Assembly: GCA_021927905.1 (NCBI GenBank)
Contig: BLLK01000062.1
Coordinates: forward strand, 1,860,001-1,924,000
Direction: 5' to 3'
DNA length: 64,000 nucleotides
From: Chaetoceros tenuissimus
Lineage: Eukaryota > Bacillariophyta > Thalassiosirophyceae > Chaetocerotales > Chaetocerotaceae
Shown here: piece by piece, positions 55,603 through 64,000 of the stretch
Position numbering within the stretch: position 1 is the first letter of the stretch
Layout: each line of letters opens with the position of its first letter
Translations under genes and position numbers: made by a program
The notes under the pieces: model-generated
Seen by the model: the letters and a program-made list of their open reading frames with translations, nothing else
What the model was told of the DNA's origin: nothing
The model's database searches: none

Positions 55603-55999
55603 TTTTCCTGATGAAATTAGGATTAGGTCCAAGAATCAATGAAAAGATTGATTCCAAGAGAGTCTCAATCCTTTTTTGCAATTTTTCTTTGCAGCAAACA
55701 AAAGTTGAAGGTCAAAATCTGATGTCGATATGAATGTTCCTGTCTATTGTGCCTTTTCGTGAGGGAAAGGCGTCAGTGCTGTAAATTGAAAAGTGAGTGA
55801 GTCGAGTCGTCGTCATTGTCTTTGATTGACAACACTGTACGTATATTTTGTACCACAAAATTGAATTTTGAAAAAAAACGAACATCAAAATCTCTCTTCA
55901 CAGCATCATCACAACTCTCCATCACCTTCTTCATCTCGATTGATCCCATCCTACTGCATTATTTCAAAGTAATAACAATAACCAAATAAACAACAGAAG
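55603..55999. promoter_or_regulatory. Divergent promoter region
   Basis: Between the divergent starts of the hypothetical at 54919-55602 and the Cys-rich protein at 56000. GTACGTA at 55837-55843. No open frame. Confidence 0.35.
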
Positions 56000-56862
56000 A
56001 TGAAAGAGAAAGTAATCAACTCGGTGCCTCCTTACATTGTAGAAGATAGACGAATGCTATCTAGGGTTGCAGCAGATAGAAGTAAGAATGAAATCATATA
56101 AATACCCTGTGTTGGCCTGAGAAAGAAATTGATTTATCCCTCACTCATTCGCTTTCATTTTATAGTACGAATCACTCATACAATTACACCAGGTATTCGT
56201 AAAACATCATGCGTTGTCTGTTGTAATGCTCCAAAGTCATGCCCCATGTTGTCCTATTGTTGTTGTTTTGATTATCCGACCTACATTGTCAACAAAATGA
56301 CTTCATCAAAATATATTTACATTAGGGAAAACAGTATAGAATTCAATAGCCCAACTATGCAAGCTGCAAAGGGTGCTTGCTGTGGTGCGTCACTTTCAAA
56401 ACTAGCTGTAAGGGATAACATCACAGTATTATATTTTGACAATCATCATTTTGACAATGGTAAGTAGCATTTTCAATTTGAACAATCAGAATTTGATCAC
56501 TTTCAAAATCTTAACCGTGTTTAGTGAGAGATGCCACTAGAAGATGCAATACATGTAGGACAAGGACTTGTGGTGGAAGAGGGGAACAGGTTCTAATTGA
56601 TTCAAGATTTTGTTTTGGAATGTGTAAGAGAGGAAGATGGTCAATGACATTTGTTCCTTCATGTTGTCCTGAATTTTGTTGTCCATGTTTGGTAGAAGCA
56701 GAGTTATGGGTTCATGACGCGCAATCAGCAGTAAAAGCAATCATTATGGCGAGGGACAGTGCAAGAGAACGTATGGACTTGTTAAAGGATGCAGATGAAG
56801 AATGTGAACCAATTTATGAGCCCGTGGACTCTGCGCCAACTCGACTACGAATGGGTCGTTAG
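56000..56862 (+). CDS. Cys-rich conserved hypothetical protein
   Basis: Three exons (56000-56081, 56166-56459, 56525-56862) join in phase 1 each time and give 237 residues. Function not recognised. Cysteines cluster in pairs and triplets: SCVVCCNAPKSCPML, YCCCFDYPTYI, GACCGAS, RRCNTCRTRTCGGRGE and SCCPEFCCPCLVEAE. In exon 2 KYIYIRENSIEFNSP looks like a conserved strand pair. Despite the CC clusters it is not a clear PLAC8 protein. It has no signal peptide, so the cysteines may bind metal (zinc) or be acylated at a membrane. The C-terminal 40 residues are acidic then basic. Confidence 0.72.
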
Positions 56863-57271
56863 TAAAATATATTTGGGATAGGGGGGATGAATTAGTTTAT
56901 GACAACTACTAGAGTTATTGTGATTTACACTTTAATTTGGTGGGAGACTGAGTATCAATCGTGGATATGTCTGCTCTAATGGGTCAGAAGCCAGAGACGA
57001 GCTCAAAGTACATAGATTTCAATATACACTTGCGTAGAAACATACATTCAATTATCAATTATTTGTAATAAAGTAAATGTATAAGATGATTCTTATGTAA
57101 TAAATGTGAAGACTTCGCCTAAAAGAGTTGCTTCAACGGTCATTCCACCTAGGGCCCAATCCCAAATGCATCCCGTTCCCATTGATTGCCAGTGCTCATG
57201 GCGAAGATTAGAAAAAATGTGAACCTTTACATTCATATGTACATTGCAAGTTAAGAACTCATGCTCTTTTT
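56863..57271. other. Intergenic region between convergent genes
   Basis: Between the 3' ends of the Cys-rich gene and the small orphan at 57272. No features recognised. Confidence 0.3.
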
Positions 57272-57601
57272 CTATTTCTCATTACAAATAGTTCTTAGAC
57301 ATCTCTCGACAATTGCACAAATCACTTCTTCCTCCTCTTCTGAAAGGATCCTTTCTCTTCTATCATGGGCAGTATTTGATCCTTCAGATCCCCCTTTGGA
57401 AGTTCTGCGTGAAGCCGATTGTACTCGTTCGCAGTAGTTTGAGAACGTGAATGGTTCGATTCTGCTGTGGCTCGCATCGCCTGAGAAGTCTGAAGAACTA
57501 TTATCTATGTTGCGAAGGGAAGAATTTCTTAATCTACTGCGACCTGTAATAAGTTCATGTAGTTCATGTCTGGACCGGCACTTTTGAATATGGGAGATCA
57601 T
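57272..57601 (-). CDS. Small hypothetical protein beside the retrotransposon
   Basis: 109 residues from ATG 57601 (MISHIQKCRSRHELHEL). Ser/Arg/Glu-rich, with a C-terminal helix following four Glu residues (LSEEEEEVICAIVERCLRTI) and a Ser-rich middle. No membrane segment. The 3' LTR of the Copia element begins only 84 bp upstream, so the element sits in the promoter region of this gene if the gene is real. Function not recognised. Confidence 0.5.
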   Translation of the reverse strand: MISHIQKCRSRHELHELITGRSRLRNSSLRNIDNSSSDFSGDASHSRIEPFTFSNYCERVQSASRRTSKGGSEGSNTAHDRRERILSEEEEEVICAIVERCLRTICNEK

Positions 57602-57685
57602 TTTGGTTTTTGGTTTTTTCGATATCAAAGTAATGCGCAGAGAATTGAAAGTGAGTTGTTTCTACTATTCGGGAAATATATGTAG

Positions 57686-57783
57686 AGCTAGAGTATATGT
57701 ATATATGATATTAGATAATTAGTGAGTATGTAGTATGTATGTACAGATACGATATCCGTATTGGATAGGGACTAGGTCTAACT
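57686..57783 (-). repeat. 3' LTR of Copia element
   Basis: 98 bp, identical to 63709-63806. Its ends form a 7-bp imperfect inverted repeat (AGYTAGA), instead of the common TG...CA. The internal side abuts a run of eight C (purine tract on the element strand). Confidence 0.9.
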
Positions 57784-57791
57784 CCCCCCCC
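57784..57791 (-). other. Polypurine tract of Copia element
   Basis: Eight consecutive C on the plus strand, so G on the element strand, directly adjoining the 3' LTR. This is the expected site and composition for plus-strand DNA priming. Confidence 0.8.
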
Positions 57792-57824
57792 ATACTGCCA
57801 AGTGTGTCCTGATAGACTGATGTC

Positions 57825-60800
57825 TTATCCAATGCTGTGTCTCTGCTCAGGTCCTTGTCTGTAGTGTGGTATATACTTTCCGAGTAGCTTGTCGTTGTGT
57901 CTATAATATAACGTCTGACCTAGTGATTTGGTAAGTGTATCGCTTCTGTTGTCATGTGTATGTATTCTTTTCATTTCAATAATGTCTTTTTCGACCCACT
58001 CTTGTAACTTGAATTGCTTAATGTCCATATGTCTTGAGTTCTTAGTGGGTTTACTTGCGTCTGCCATCAGAAGTGCTGCATTATTATCTATGTGTAGTAT
58101 CGTTGCTTCTGATTGGCATATGTCGAGCTCATTTAGTATTGTTCTTACGTAGCATATTGCTTTTGCTGCTTCGAATGCTGCTGTGAATTCTGCCTCTGCA
58201 GTAGATGTGGCTACTGTTTCCTGAAATTTTGTTTTGTAGTAGACTGTACCTCCTGCCAGTGAGATTACGAATCCTGATATTGATTTCCTGTGGTTCGTGT
58301 CCGCTGCCCAGTCTGAATCTACATATGCTTTTGCTTGTGATGGTTCATCGTCTGGTGTGTCCGTGTTTTCCTGTCGAAGTTCGCTCTTGATGGTGGGTAT
58401 AGGCATGTGAGGTAGTTCGTTGTTGTCATCTTTCCTCCAGTAGTGAATGCCATCATCTTCTGTTTGTGCTAGGTATTGGTATATTTCTTTTATTGCTTGG
58501 TAATGTTCTTTTGCTGGGTTGTTACTGTATTGTGAAAGCTTGATGACTGGGTAGGATATGTCCGGTCTACACGTTATCATTGCATATAACAGTTCTCCAA
58601 TGCCTTGTCTATAATTCATTTGCATCTCATGTTGTAGCTTTATTTGATCTTCTTTCGTTGCTGGTGGTACTGCTGTTTCCAGTGAAGTTATATATGCGTT
58701 ATCGGCTTTCATTGGTGTTGGCTTTTGTTGCTTGTATTGTGGCTCCAGCCATGCATGCCCTCGGAGTATCTTTTGGATGTATGTCTTGTTGTGTATTTTG
58801 ATGTATTCTTTAGTTTGATCGACATCTACTCCGTTAAAGCGAGTTAGTAGTCCGAGGTATTTGATTTGTACTGACATATGTTCGTTTATCTTTGCAATGA
58901 TGTCCTTTGCTATATTCTCGGAGTTGCAGGCAATTGCAAAGTCATCGACTTGTCTTAGGAAATAGATGGTTTGTTTTCCGATTTTTCCTTGGTATAGGTT
59001 TGGCTCATGAGTTGTTGGTTTCATCCTCAGTTCTTTGGTTAGAATATTGTTGATAAGGATGGCCCATAGCCGTGGTGATTCTGGATGTCCTTGTATTGCT
59101 CTCTTGATTGGCAGTACGTAGTCTCTTGGAATGTCTTTGCCTGTTCTTTCTTTATACCATTCTCTGAATTGATTGTCGATGGTGACATATAGTGGTGCCT
59201 TTGGTGGTGGTGCTTCTGCAAATGCATTTGATACGTCTGCGCCGTATACTTTAAGGTTCTTCATTGCAGCTGTTGCCCAAAAGATTCTGGAGCCATTTTG
59301 GTCCAAGCTTGATGCATATGTATGGCCTATGGTGACGGTTCCTTTTCGTCCTGGTGATCCATCTACTACTTGTCTTGCTTTCTTGGTTCCATCATCCTTT
59401 ACGAGGTATGTCCATAGTGTTTTTAGACAGTTTGCTCCTTTTGGAAGTGGGCATGGTTCTCCATACATATTCTGTTTTTGGTATTGATCCATTTGCTTGA
59501 ATTCAGATTGTCTCCATATTTCCCATTCTTCTGGTGGTAAGTGTTGTAGTTTTCTTCTTGTAAGTTTGTTCTTCTTTTGTTTGTTCTTAGGAAGGATCGG
59601 CTTGAGTGTAGCTATCGTTGGTGCTGCTATATCTGGCTCGTCGTCTTCATCAATGCCATACTTTTGTACATAGTCGTCATGTCCTGTGTTCTCTGGGTCA
59701 TAGTATGAATTTGTCTTCAATTCTTCTATGTGTTCACCTAGAATTTGCAGTTGGTCCGCGTATAGTGTTGGTAGTCCCGTCTGAGGGTGAATAGGTATCT
59801 TCTCCAGTGTTCCGACTGTAATTTTAATCTCCTGTTTTGGATCATGTGATGCAAAAATTTTATGTGCTTCTTCAGTGTTTGTTACTGTCTCATTTCCTAT
59901 TTTGAGCAGGTGACTGTTGCGTAGTGTGGACCTCCATTTTGATATTTTTGCAGATGGTGTGCCGTTCTTGACTGTGGCTATCTTTACTCGGTCAGATTTG
60001 TCTTGTACTAGGACTAGTCCTCTTGTCCTGTTGGTGGGTGTGACTCTTCTCTGAATTGGTATGGTGACTTCCAGTTCATTGTCATAAGGTGATAGTGATA
60101 GCTTCACATGCTCTGGTTCATGTTCCTTTGTGGCTGTGGCTGCTACCGCAGTTGGTGCATGTTGTTTGTTGGAAATATATTTCTGGATGATTTGAGGTAT
60201 TGATCGTCCTTTTGTTTTCGCTAATATTTCGGTGCTTGCTTTGATATCGGTACTTCCGAATCCCTTGGTTCCTCTTTTTGTTGGTTGAAGTGTTTCAACT
60301 ATTTCAATATCTGTTTCTCTGATATTTTCAATTATCATTTGTGCTATACGTTGTCCTTTTTGTATATGCTGTGTAGCTTTGCTCCTGTTCTCCAATAGTA
60401 CTTTCACATTTCCTGTGTAATCGCTATCGATTACTCCTGCCATTGTATCCAATCCTTTCAAAGCTAGGCTGCTTCTTGGTGCAATTCTCGCATACGTGCC
60501 CTTTGGAACTTTGATTGCAATGTCTGTTGGAATGAGTGTGGCCGTTCCTGGCTCGATAGATATGTCTTTTGTACTGTATAGATCATATCCTGCGGATCCT
60601 GACGTGCCTTTTGTCGGTATTGTTGCTTCAGTAGTCAGTGGTTTCACTTGCAGAGTGTGATACTCTTGGGTATTCTCCTTTATTTCTGGTGCATGGTCTA
60701 CATATCCTGCTTCGATGAGCGCTTTTCCCATTGGTGGTCTGTTCTTTGGGTCACTGGTATAGTGTGCTTCGTCAAACACTACAAAGGATGAAAGCTTAGT

Positions 60801-62579
60801 CTTGCCTGAGTTTGTGTCTTCTATTATCGCTAGGTTGCCATTTCCACTATAGCCGAGGAATATTCCCGGTGATTGTTTTAGATCTAATTTCGCTTTCTTC
60901 AAACTCGGGTTATAGATCGCAGCCTTTGCTCCAAAAATACGAAGGTGTTTGCTTCTTGGTTTCTTATTGAGTAGTGTTTCATAGGGTGTAGACTGCAGTG
61001 CACTGTGTGGTCGCCTGTTTAGTAGATATGTTGCATAGATTATAGCGTATGTCCAGTATTCAGGCCCCAGGTTTGCAGAGTAGAGCATAGTCCTCATCAT
61101 GTTTGCGAGATCTTGATGTGGTCTTTCTACGATTCCGTTCATTTTTGAGTCATCAGCTCCCGTTACTTTTAGTACGTAGCCAGCTTTTTGAACTATCTTT
61201 GCAAAGTCACTACTTCTTCCTAATTCTCCGCCCTGATCAGTCATTACGTATTTATAATCTCGCTTTGACTTCAGCATTTTGAGTAGAGTTTCGACTTGTT
61301 TCAGTGGAGGATCTTTTGTTTTTGTTGTGAAAATCCACTTGTATCTACTGGCCTTATCTACCACTAGGAGGTATGCACGGCATCCATCTTTGGAGGTTAT
61401 CAGTCTTCCTTTCTCATCTTTATCTTTCCATTTCGATCCTCGTACAAACCCGAAGTCCATGTGTAAGCCGTGACCTGGTGTTGGATGTTTTATTTTTGTT
61501 GTGGGCTTTGGACTTTGTAGGGGTTCCACGGATTTGTCTCTTTTTATTCTTCTTTTCTGAAATTTCGCCTGATGGCACGCATCACATTTCCACGCATAAT
61601 TGGGTTTTGAGACTTTAGGTGCATCGTCGTAGTATTTGTGCAGGTTTTCCATGGTCTCGTCGCTAGGGTGGCCGAGTCTTTGATGATACAGTTCCCACAA
61701 GTAATTGTTTTTCAGGCTTTTCCTTTGTTTATGTATGTTGTCAATGGATGTCTTGTCTTGTGGTGTCACCTGATGGTGCTTTTTAGCATGATTATGGTGG
61801 AGTAGGATGTCTTCGTTTTGTTTCTTTTCCATTGCATTGATGGTTGCTTGTATCCTGTTGGTGCTTCTCCTTTGTTTTTCCATCTTCGATTTCTTATTCG
61901 TCTTTGTTTTCTTATTATTTCCGCTCTTGTCTTTGGGTAATGATGATTGGTTTAGTTGATCCCTATCCATGTCAACTGCATATCGTAGCATATGATACCA
62001 AAGGTTGCGGGTGTTGTATATCGTATATTTGAGTGGTTTTTCTCCCGACCTCATGATGAATTTTATCGTTCCCATCTCGGATGTATCTGTTGGTGACCAC
62101 TGCATGTATCCGAGGATTTTGTCTTGGTGGTCTTTTGCTACTGCTGTGGGACTGATTATAGTTGTAGCTGCTCCTTCTGCAAAGTACATCTTGATCCATA
62201 TGTACCGTCCGTCATCGGCTGTCCATTGGGTGAATCCGTGGTGTGTTGCTGTGATGGTGCTATCATTGTCGATGCCTCCTATGGTGATTGGTCTTTTCAG
62301 TTCCTTTGGGTCTACTATGATCGCCATGTTGTTAGTGACGTTAATGTTACTACCTGTATCAGTTTGCACTTGTTCTTCTGTTACACTCTCTTTCTGTGCT
62401 CTTTTACAGCTTGTTGTATTTTCTTGCGCTTCCTCTGTAGGCTTAGTGTTTTGCGCTTCCTCTGTAGACTTAGTATTTTGCGCTTCCTCTGTGGTTTTTA
62501 TCTTCTTGTATCCCTCGTCTTCATTGCATGCTATTCGGATGTATGCTGGTGCATATGTTCGGTGTACCCTTTTGTCCAC
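57825..62579 (-). CDS. Copia Pol polyprotein: integrase, dUTPase, PDZ-like, RT, RNase H
   Basis: Open for 1584 residues. N-terminal part has a threefold TEEAQNTK repeat. Integrase zinc finger at about 297-335 (LYHQRLGHP, CDACHQAKF) and catalytic core at about 370-485 (HMDFGF, TDQGGE, GIVERPHQD). A dUTPase domain follows at about 645-782 with all five motifs: AGYDLYS, PRSSLA, GVIDSDYTGNVKVLLEN, GQRIAQMII and RGTKGFGST. At about 847-905 a PDZ-like segment (GLVLVQDKSDRVKI, GNETVTNTEEAHKIF). Reverse transcriptase about 1015-1260 (ARQVVDGSP, VDDFAI) and RNase H about 1418-1560 (AYVDSDWAAD, TSTAEAEF, HIDNNAALLMAD). Integrase inserts the cDNA, RT/RNase H copies the RNA, and dUTPase would cleave dUTP. 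Confidence 0.92.
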   Translation of the reverse strand: MDKRVHRTYAPAYIRIACNEDEGYKKIKTTEEAQNTKSTEEAQNTKPTEEAQENTTSCKRAQKESVTEEQVQTDTGSNINVTNNMAIIVDPKELKRPITIGGIDNDSTITATHHGFTQWTADDGRYIWIKMYFAEGAATTIISPTAVAKDHQDKILGYMQWSPTDTSEMGTIKFIMRSGEKPLKYTIYNTRNLWYHMLRYAVDMDRDQLNQSSLPKDKSGNNKKTKTNKKSKMEKQRRSTNRIQATINAMEKKQNEDILLHHNHAKKHHQVTPQDKTSIDNIHKQRKSLKNNYLWELYHQRLGHPSDETMENLHKYYDDAPKVSKPNYAWKCDACHQAKFQKRRIKRDKSVEPLQSPKPTTKIKHPTPGHGLHMDFGFVRGSKWKDKDEKGRLITSKDGCRAYLLVVDKASRYKWIFTTKTKDPPLKQVETLLKMLKSKRDYKYVMTDQGGELGRSSDFAKIVQKAGYVLKVTGADDSKMNGIVERPHQDLANMMRTMLYSANLGPEYWTYAIIYATYLLNRRPHSALQSTPYETLLNKKPRSKHLRIFGAKAAIYNPSLKKAKLDLKQSPGIFLGYSGNGNLAIIEDTNSGKTKLSSFVVFDEAHYTSDPKNRPPMGKALIEAGYVDHAPEIKENTQEYHTLQVKPLTTEATIPTKGTSGSAGYDLYSTKDISIEPGTATLIPTDIAIKVPKGTYARIAPRSSLALKGLDTMAGVIDSDYTGNVKVLLENRSKATQHIQKGQRIAQMIIENIRETDIEIVETLQPTKRGTKGFGSTDIKASTEILAKTKGRSIPQIIQKYISNKQHAPTAVAATATKEHEPEHVKLSLSPYDNELEVTIPIQRRVTPTNRTRGLVLVQDKSDRVKIATVKNGTPSAKISKWRSTLRNSHLLKIGNETVTNTEEAHKIFASHDPKQEIKITVGTLEKIPIHPQTGLPTLYADQLQILGEHIEELKTNSYYDPENTGHDDYVQKYGIDEDDEPDIAAPTIATLKPILPKNKQKKNKLTRRKLQHLPPEEWEIWRQSEFKQMDQYQKQNMYGEPCPLPKGANCLKTLWTYLVKDDGTKKARQVVDGSPGRKGTVTIGHTYASSLDQNGSRIFWATAAMKNLKVYGADVSNAFAEAPPPKAPLYVTIDNQFREWYKERTGKDIPRDYVLPIKRAIQGHPESPRLWAILINNILTKELRMKPTTHEPNLYQGKIGKQTIYFLRQVDDFAIACNSENIAKDIIAKINEHMSVQIKYLGLLTRFNGVDVDQTKEYIKIHNKTYIQKILRGHAWLEPQYKQQKPTPMKADNAYITSLETAVPPATKEDQIKLQHEMQMNYRQGIGELLYAMITCRPDISYPVIKLSQYSNNPAKEHYQAIKEIYQYLAQTEDDGIHYWRKDDNNELPHMPIPTIKSELRQENTDTPDDEPSQAKAYVDSDWAADTNHRKSISGFVISLAGGTVYYKTKFQETVATSTAEAEFTAAFEAAKAICYVRTILNELDICQSEATILHIDNNAALLMADASKPTKNSRHMDIKQFKLQEWVEKDIIEMKRIHTHDNRSDTLTKSLGQTLYYRHNDKLLGKYIPHYRQGPEQRHSIG

Positions 62580-62844
62580 TTTTGTTTTGAGGTGTCATAC
62601 TTTGTCCTGTGATCTCTCGGAAATTTGACAGCTTTTTCATTACTCCCTTTGCCTCCCATTCAGTCCATTCAGAATCTTGCATGCCCTCTTCGTCTTTTAC
62701 TACTTTCCATATATCCTGTAGTAATTTACTGTAGTCACTTCCTTCTATAATGTACGTTGGCTTGTCATCATAGATGGGACCTCTCGACTCTTCCTCTTCC
62801 TCTCTCATTCTTCTTGCTACTGCTAAACGTGTTCCTTCTGACAT
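62521..62844 (-). CDS. Short gag-side reading frame of Copia element
   Basis: 107 residues at the position where gag lies in Copia elements, just before pol. Charged and helical (ARRMREEEEESRG, SKLLQDIWKVVKDEEG). No CCHC zinc knuckle was recognised, so the gag identity rests on position only. Confidence 0.5.
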   Translation of the reverse strand: MSEGTRLAVARRMREEEEESRGPIYDDKPTYIIEGSDYSKLLQDIWKVVKDEEGMQDSEWTEWEAKGVMKKLSNFREITGQSMTPQNKSGQKGTPNICTSIHPNSMQ

Positions 62845-63708
62845 GTTTGTATTTTCTTGTCGGTTGTGTTCTCTGATAGCTTCTTAGGCATTTAATTACT
62901 ATAAGTTCAGCTCGCTTCTTGTTGATGATGCCTTGTGTTGATGTCTACTTCACTTCCGTGTCAAGGTGTGGCACTAGTTTAGTTGACCTCTTCTCTACGG
63001 CTTGCCTAGGTATGGTGTTTCCTTTCGGCTCATCATTCATGATGCGGCTTTTCGTTCAGCTTCTGTTGGTTGAGTCGTCCGTGACGTTGTAGTTCACCTT
63101 CCTACGTACGTCGTACACTTCGGCGGTGTTTCCGGTGTGGGCTAGGTGTCATGGTCTAATGATTCTAGCCTTGCTTCTTAGCTTTCATGACTTATCATGC
63201 GTTAAGGTTTTGATGTCCCTCTGACACGTGTTTCACACTACCTGTATGTCGGCTACGTGCTTTACACTACCTGTATGTAGGTTACACACTTCTGTTCTCT
63301 TTCGACTACTTAAGGTGAGATTCTACAGCTATTTTTCTGAATCTCTTCGACATTTTCGTTCAACTATAGGAGTGTTGAGTAATGCCCCGTCTGCCGTTTG
63401 GTCTAGGGTTCAGGTGCTACCCTTGTAATGTTTTCTCAAGATAGTGGTCGTATCCTATTCTATCTGTACTTGAACATACTACAAAGTAGGGCTACTGTAC
63501 GCGCTCAGATTGTAGGCGTCAGTAGCATGCTTTTGACGTCATCGCCGTCTTCATCCTGGCTTCCGTTCGCTAGTGCTGGGCTGCTGGGATGAAATCTAGT
63601 GTAGAGCTGATCTCTACGCTAAATCGCAGATCCTCTCGGACCTGTGTGCTCGGGGATTTATTCTAATGTTATCCTTTATACGCTGAGGTTGCGTAGGGCT
63701 TAATAACC
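62845..63708 (-). other. Untranslated leader of Copia element
   Basis: About 860 bp between the primer-binding site and the first frame; richer in G+C than host intergenic DNA. It contains a short imperfect direct repeat around 63229-63290 (CACTACCTGTATGT twice), TACGTA at 63103 and a CRE-like TGACGTCA at 63534-63541. Confidence 0.7.
63695..63708 (-). other. Primer-binding site of Copia element
   Basis: On the element strand the bases right after the 5' LTR read GGTTATTAAGCCC, or TGG... if the last LTR base is counted. TGG complements the CCA end of a tRNA, as expected; the tRNA species was not identified. Confidence 0.65.
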
Positions 63709-63806
63709 AGCTAGAGTATATGTATATATGATATTAGATAATTAGTGAGTATGTAGTATGTATGTACAGATACGATATCCGTATTGGATAGGGACTAGGT
63801 CTAACT
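63709..63806 (-). repeat. 5' LTR of Copia element
   Basis: 98 bp, identical to the copy at 57686-57783. At under 100 bp it is short for a Copia LTR. It must carry the promoter of the element. Confidence 0.9.
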
Positions 63807-64000
63807 TTATCTACAGGACCTTTTAGCACAACTTCCCATTTCCAACCCAAAAATGAAGTAGTCTAACTTCCATTTATTTCTGGGAAGATTTTCTGATGTT
63901 TCTCTTCTCAGTATCATTTGAAAGTCTCTTCAATCCTTTCTAAGGACGAATACCTATTACTTCAGCAGAATTCAAAATCATAGATAAGCAGTCACAGAGT

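Larger units (their letters stand above)
57686..63806 (-). mobile_element. Ty1/Copia LTR retrotransposon with dUTPase domain
   Basis: About 6.1 kb on the minus strand. The two 98-bp LTRs are identical, so the insertion is young. Order in element sense: 5' LTR, primer-binding site, leader of about 860 bp, short gag-side frame, long pol frame, purine tract, 3' LTR. Pol has integrase, dUTPase, a PDZ-like domain, reverse transcriptase and RNase H; integrase ahead of reverse transcriptase is the Copia order. The element looks largely whole. The sense strand is A/C-rich, unlike neighbouring host genes. No matching target-site duplication was found next to the LTRs. Diatom genomes carry many Copia (CoDi) families; assignment to one of these was not possible. 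Confidence 0.93.

Noticed and set aside
29295-57601. Functional gene cluster for genome maintenance (SMC1, CHK2, DOT1-like, with RAD1 and SAMHD1 upstream)
   Set aside because: The genes are scattered among unrelated ones on both strands, and eukaryotic gene order gives no support for a cluster.
62005-62628. A 207-residue plus-strand frame opposite the start of pol
   Set aside because: It is the antisense of the retroelement polyprotein; the T/G-rich strand is poor in stops and the translation (Cys/Phe/Ser-rich) has no domain.
1-64000. tRNA genes, CRISPR arrays or bacterial operons
   Set aside because: No TTCGA-type T-loop within a cloverleaf, no regularly spaced repeats and no polycistronic layout were found by eye; spliced genes rule out a bacterial source.

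Overview
The window is nuclear DNA of a photosynthetic eukaryote, most likely a diatom. The base composition is AT-rich, genes are closely packed on both strands, and introns are short (about 55-115 bp) with GTAAGT/GTGAGT-type donors. Three proteins (an aldo-keto-reductase-like protein, a low-PSII-accumulation protein and an amino-acid transporter) begin with a signal peptide whose cleavage site is followed by Phe, the A|F signature of import into a red-algal-derived secondary plastid in diatoms. A centric genus such as Chaetoceros would fit, but the species is inference.

Layout: 0.6-6.3 kb holds an 820-aa orphan, a small basic protein and a WD40-like propeller protein. 6.4-15.3 kb is a run of minus-strand genes: a leucine-rich-repeat protein, a SAMHD1-type dNTP triphosphohydrolase, V-ATPase subunit H and the RAD1 checkpoint-clamp subunit. 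15.6-18 kb holds two tandem alpha/beta hydrolases. 18-29.1 kb holds a kinesin-light-chain-like TPR protein, the aldo-keto-reductase-like protein, GOT1, a TMEM144-type transporter, a membrane DnaJ protein, acetyl-CoA acetyltransferase and a tryparedoxin-like protein. 29.3-33.5 kb is cohesin SMC1. 33.9-43.3 kb holds a single-pass membrane protein, a compact cytochrome P450, an MFS transporter, mitochondrial ABC transporter ATM1 and a CHK2-type FHA kinase. 44.6-57.6 kb holds a small orphan, the amino-acid transporter, a second single-pass membrane protein, a DOT1-like methyltransferase, a PKA-type kinase, the LPA1-like protein, a conserved Cys-rich protein and further orphans.

The last 6.1 kb (57686-63806) is a Ty1/Copia LTR retrotransposon on the minus strand. 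Its two 98-bp LTRs are identical, so it is young. Its polyprotein carries a dUTPase domain with all five motifs between integrase and reverse transcriptase, followed by a PDZ-like domain. This is the most unusual structure in the window.

Several host genes belong to genome maintenance (RAD1, CHK2, SMC1, DOT1-like, SAMHD1), but nothing shows they form a functional cluster. Exon boundaries were assigned by eye from GT-AG signals and reading frame. No tRNA, rRNA or CRISPR was recognised.
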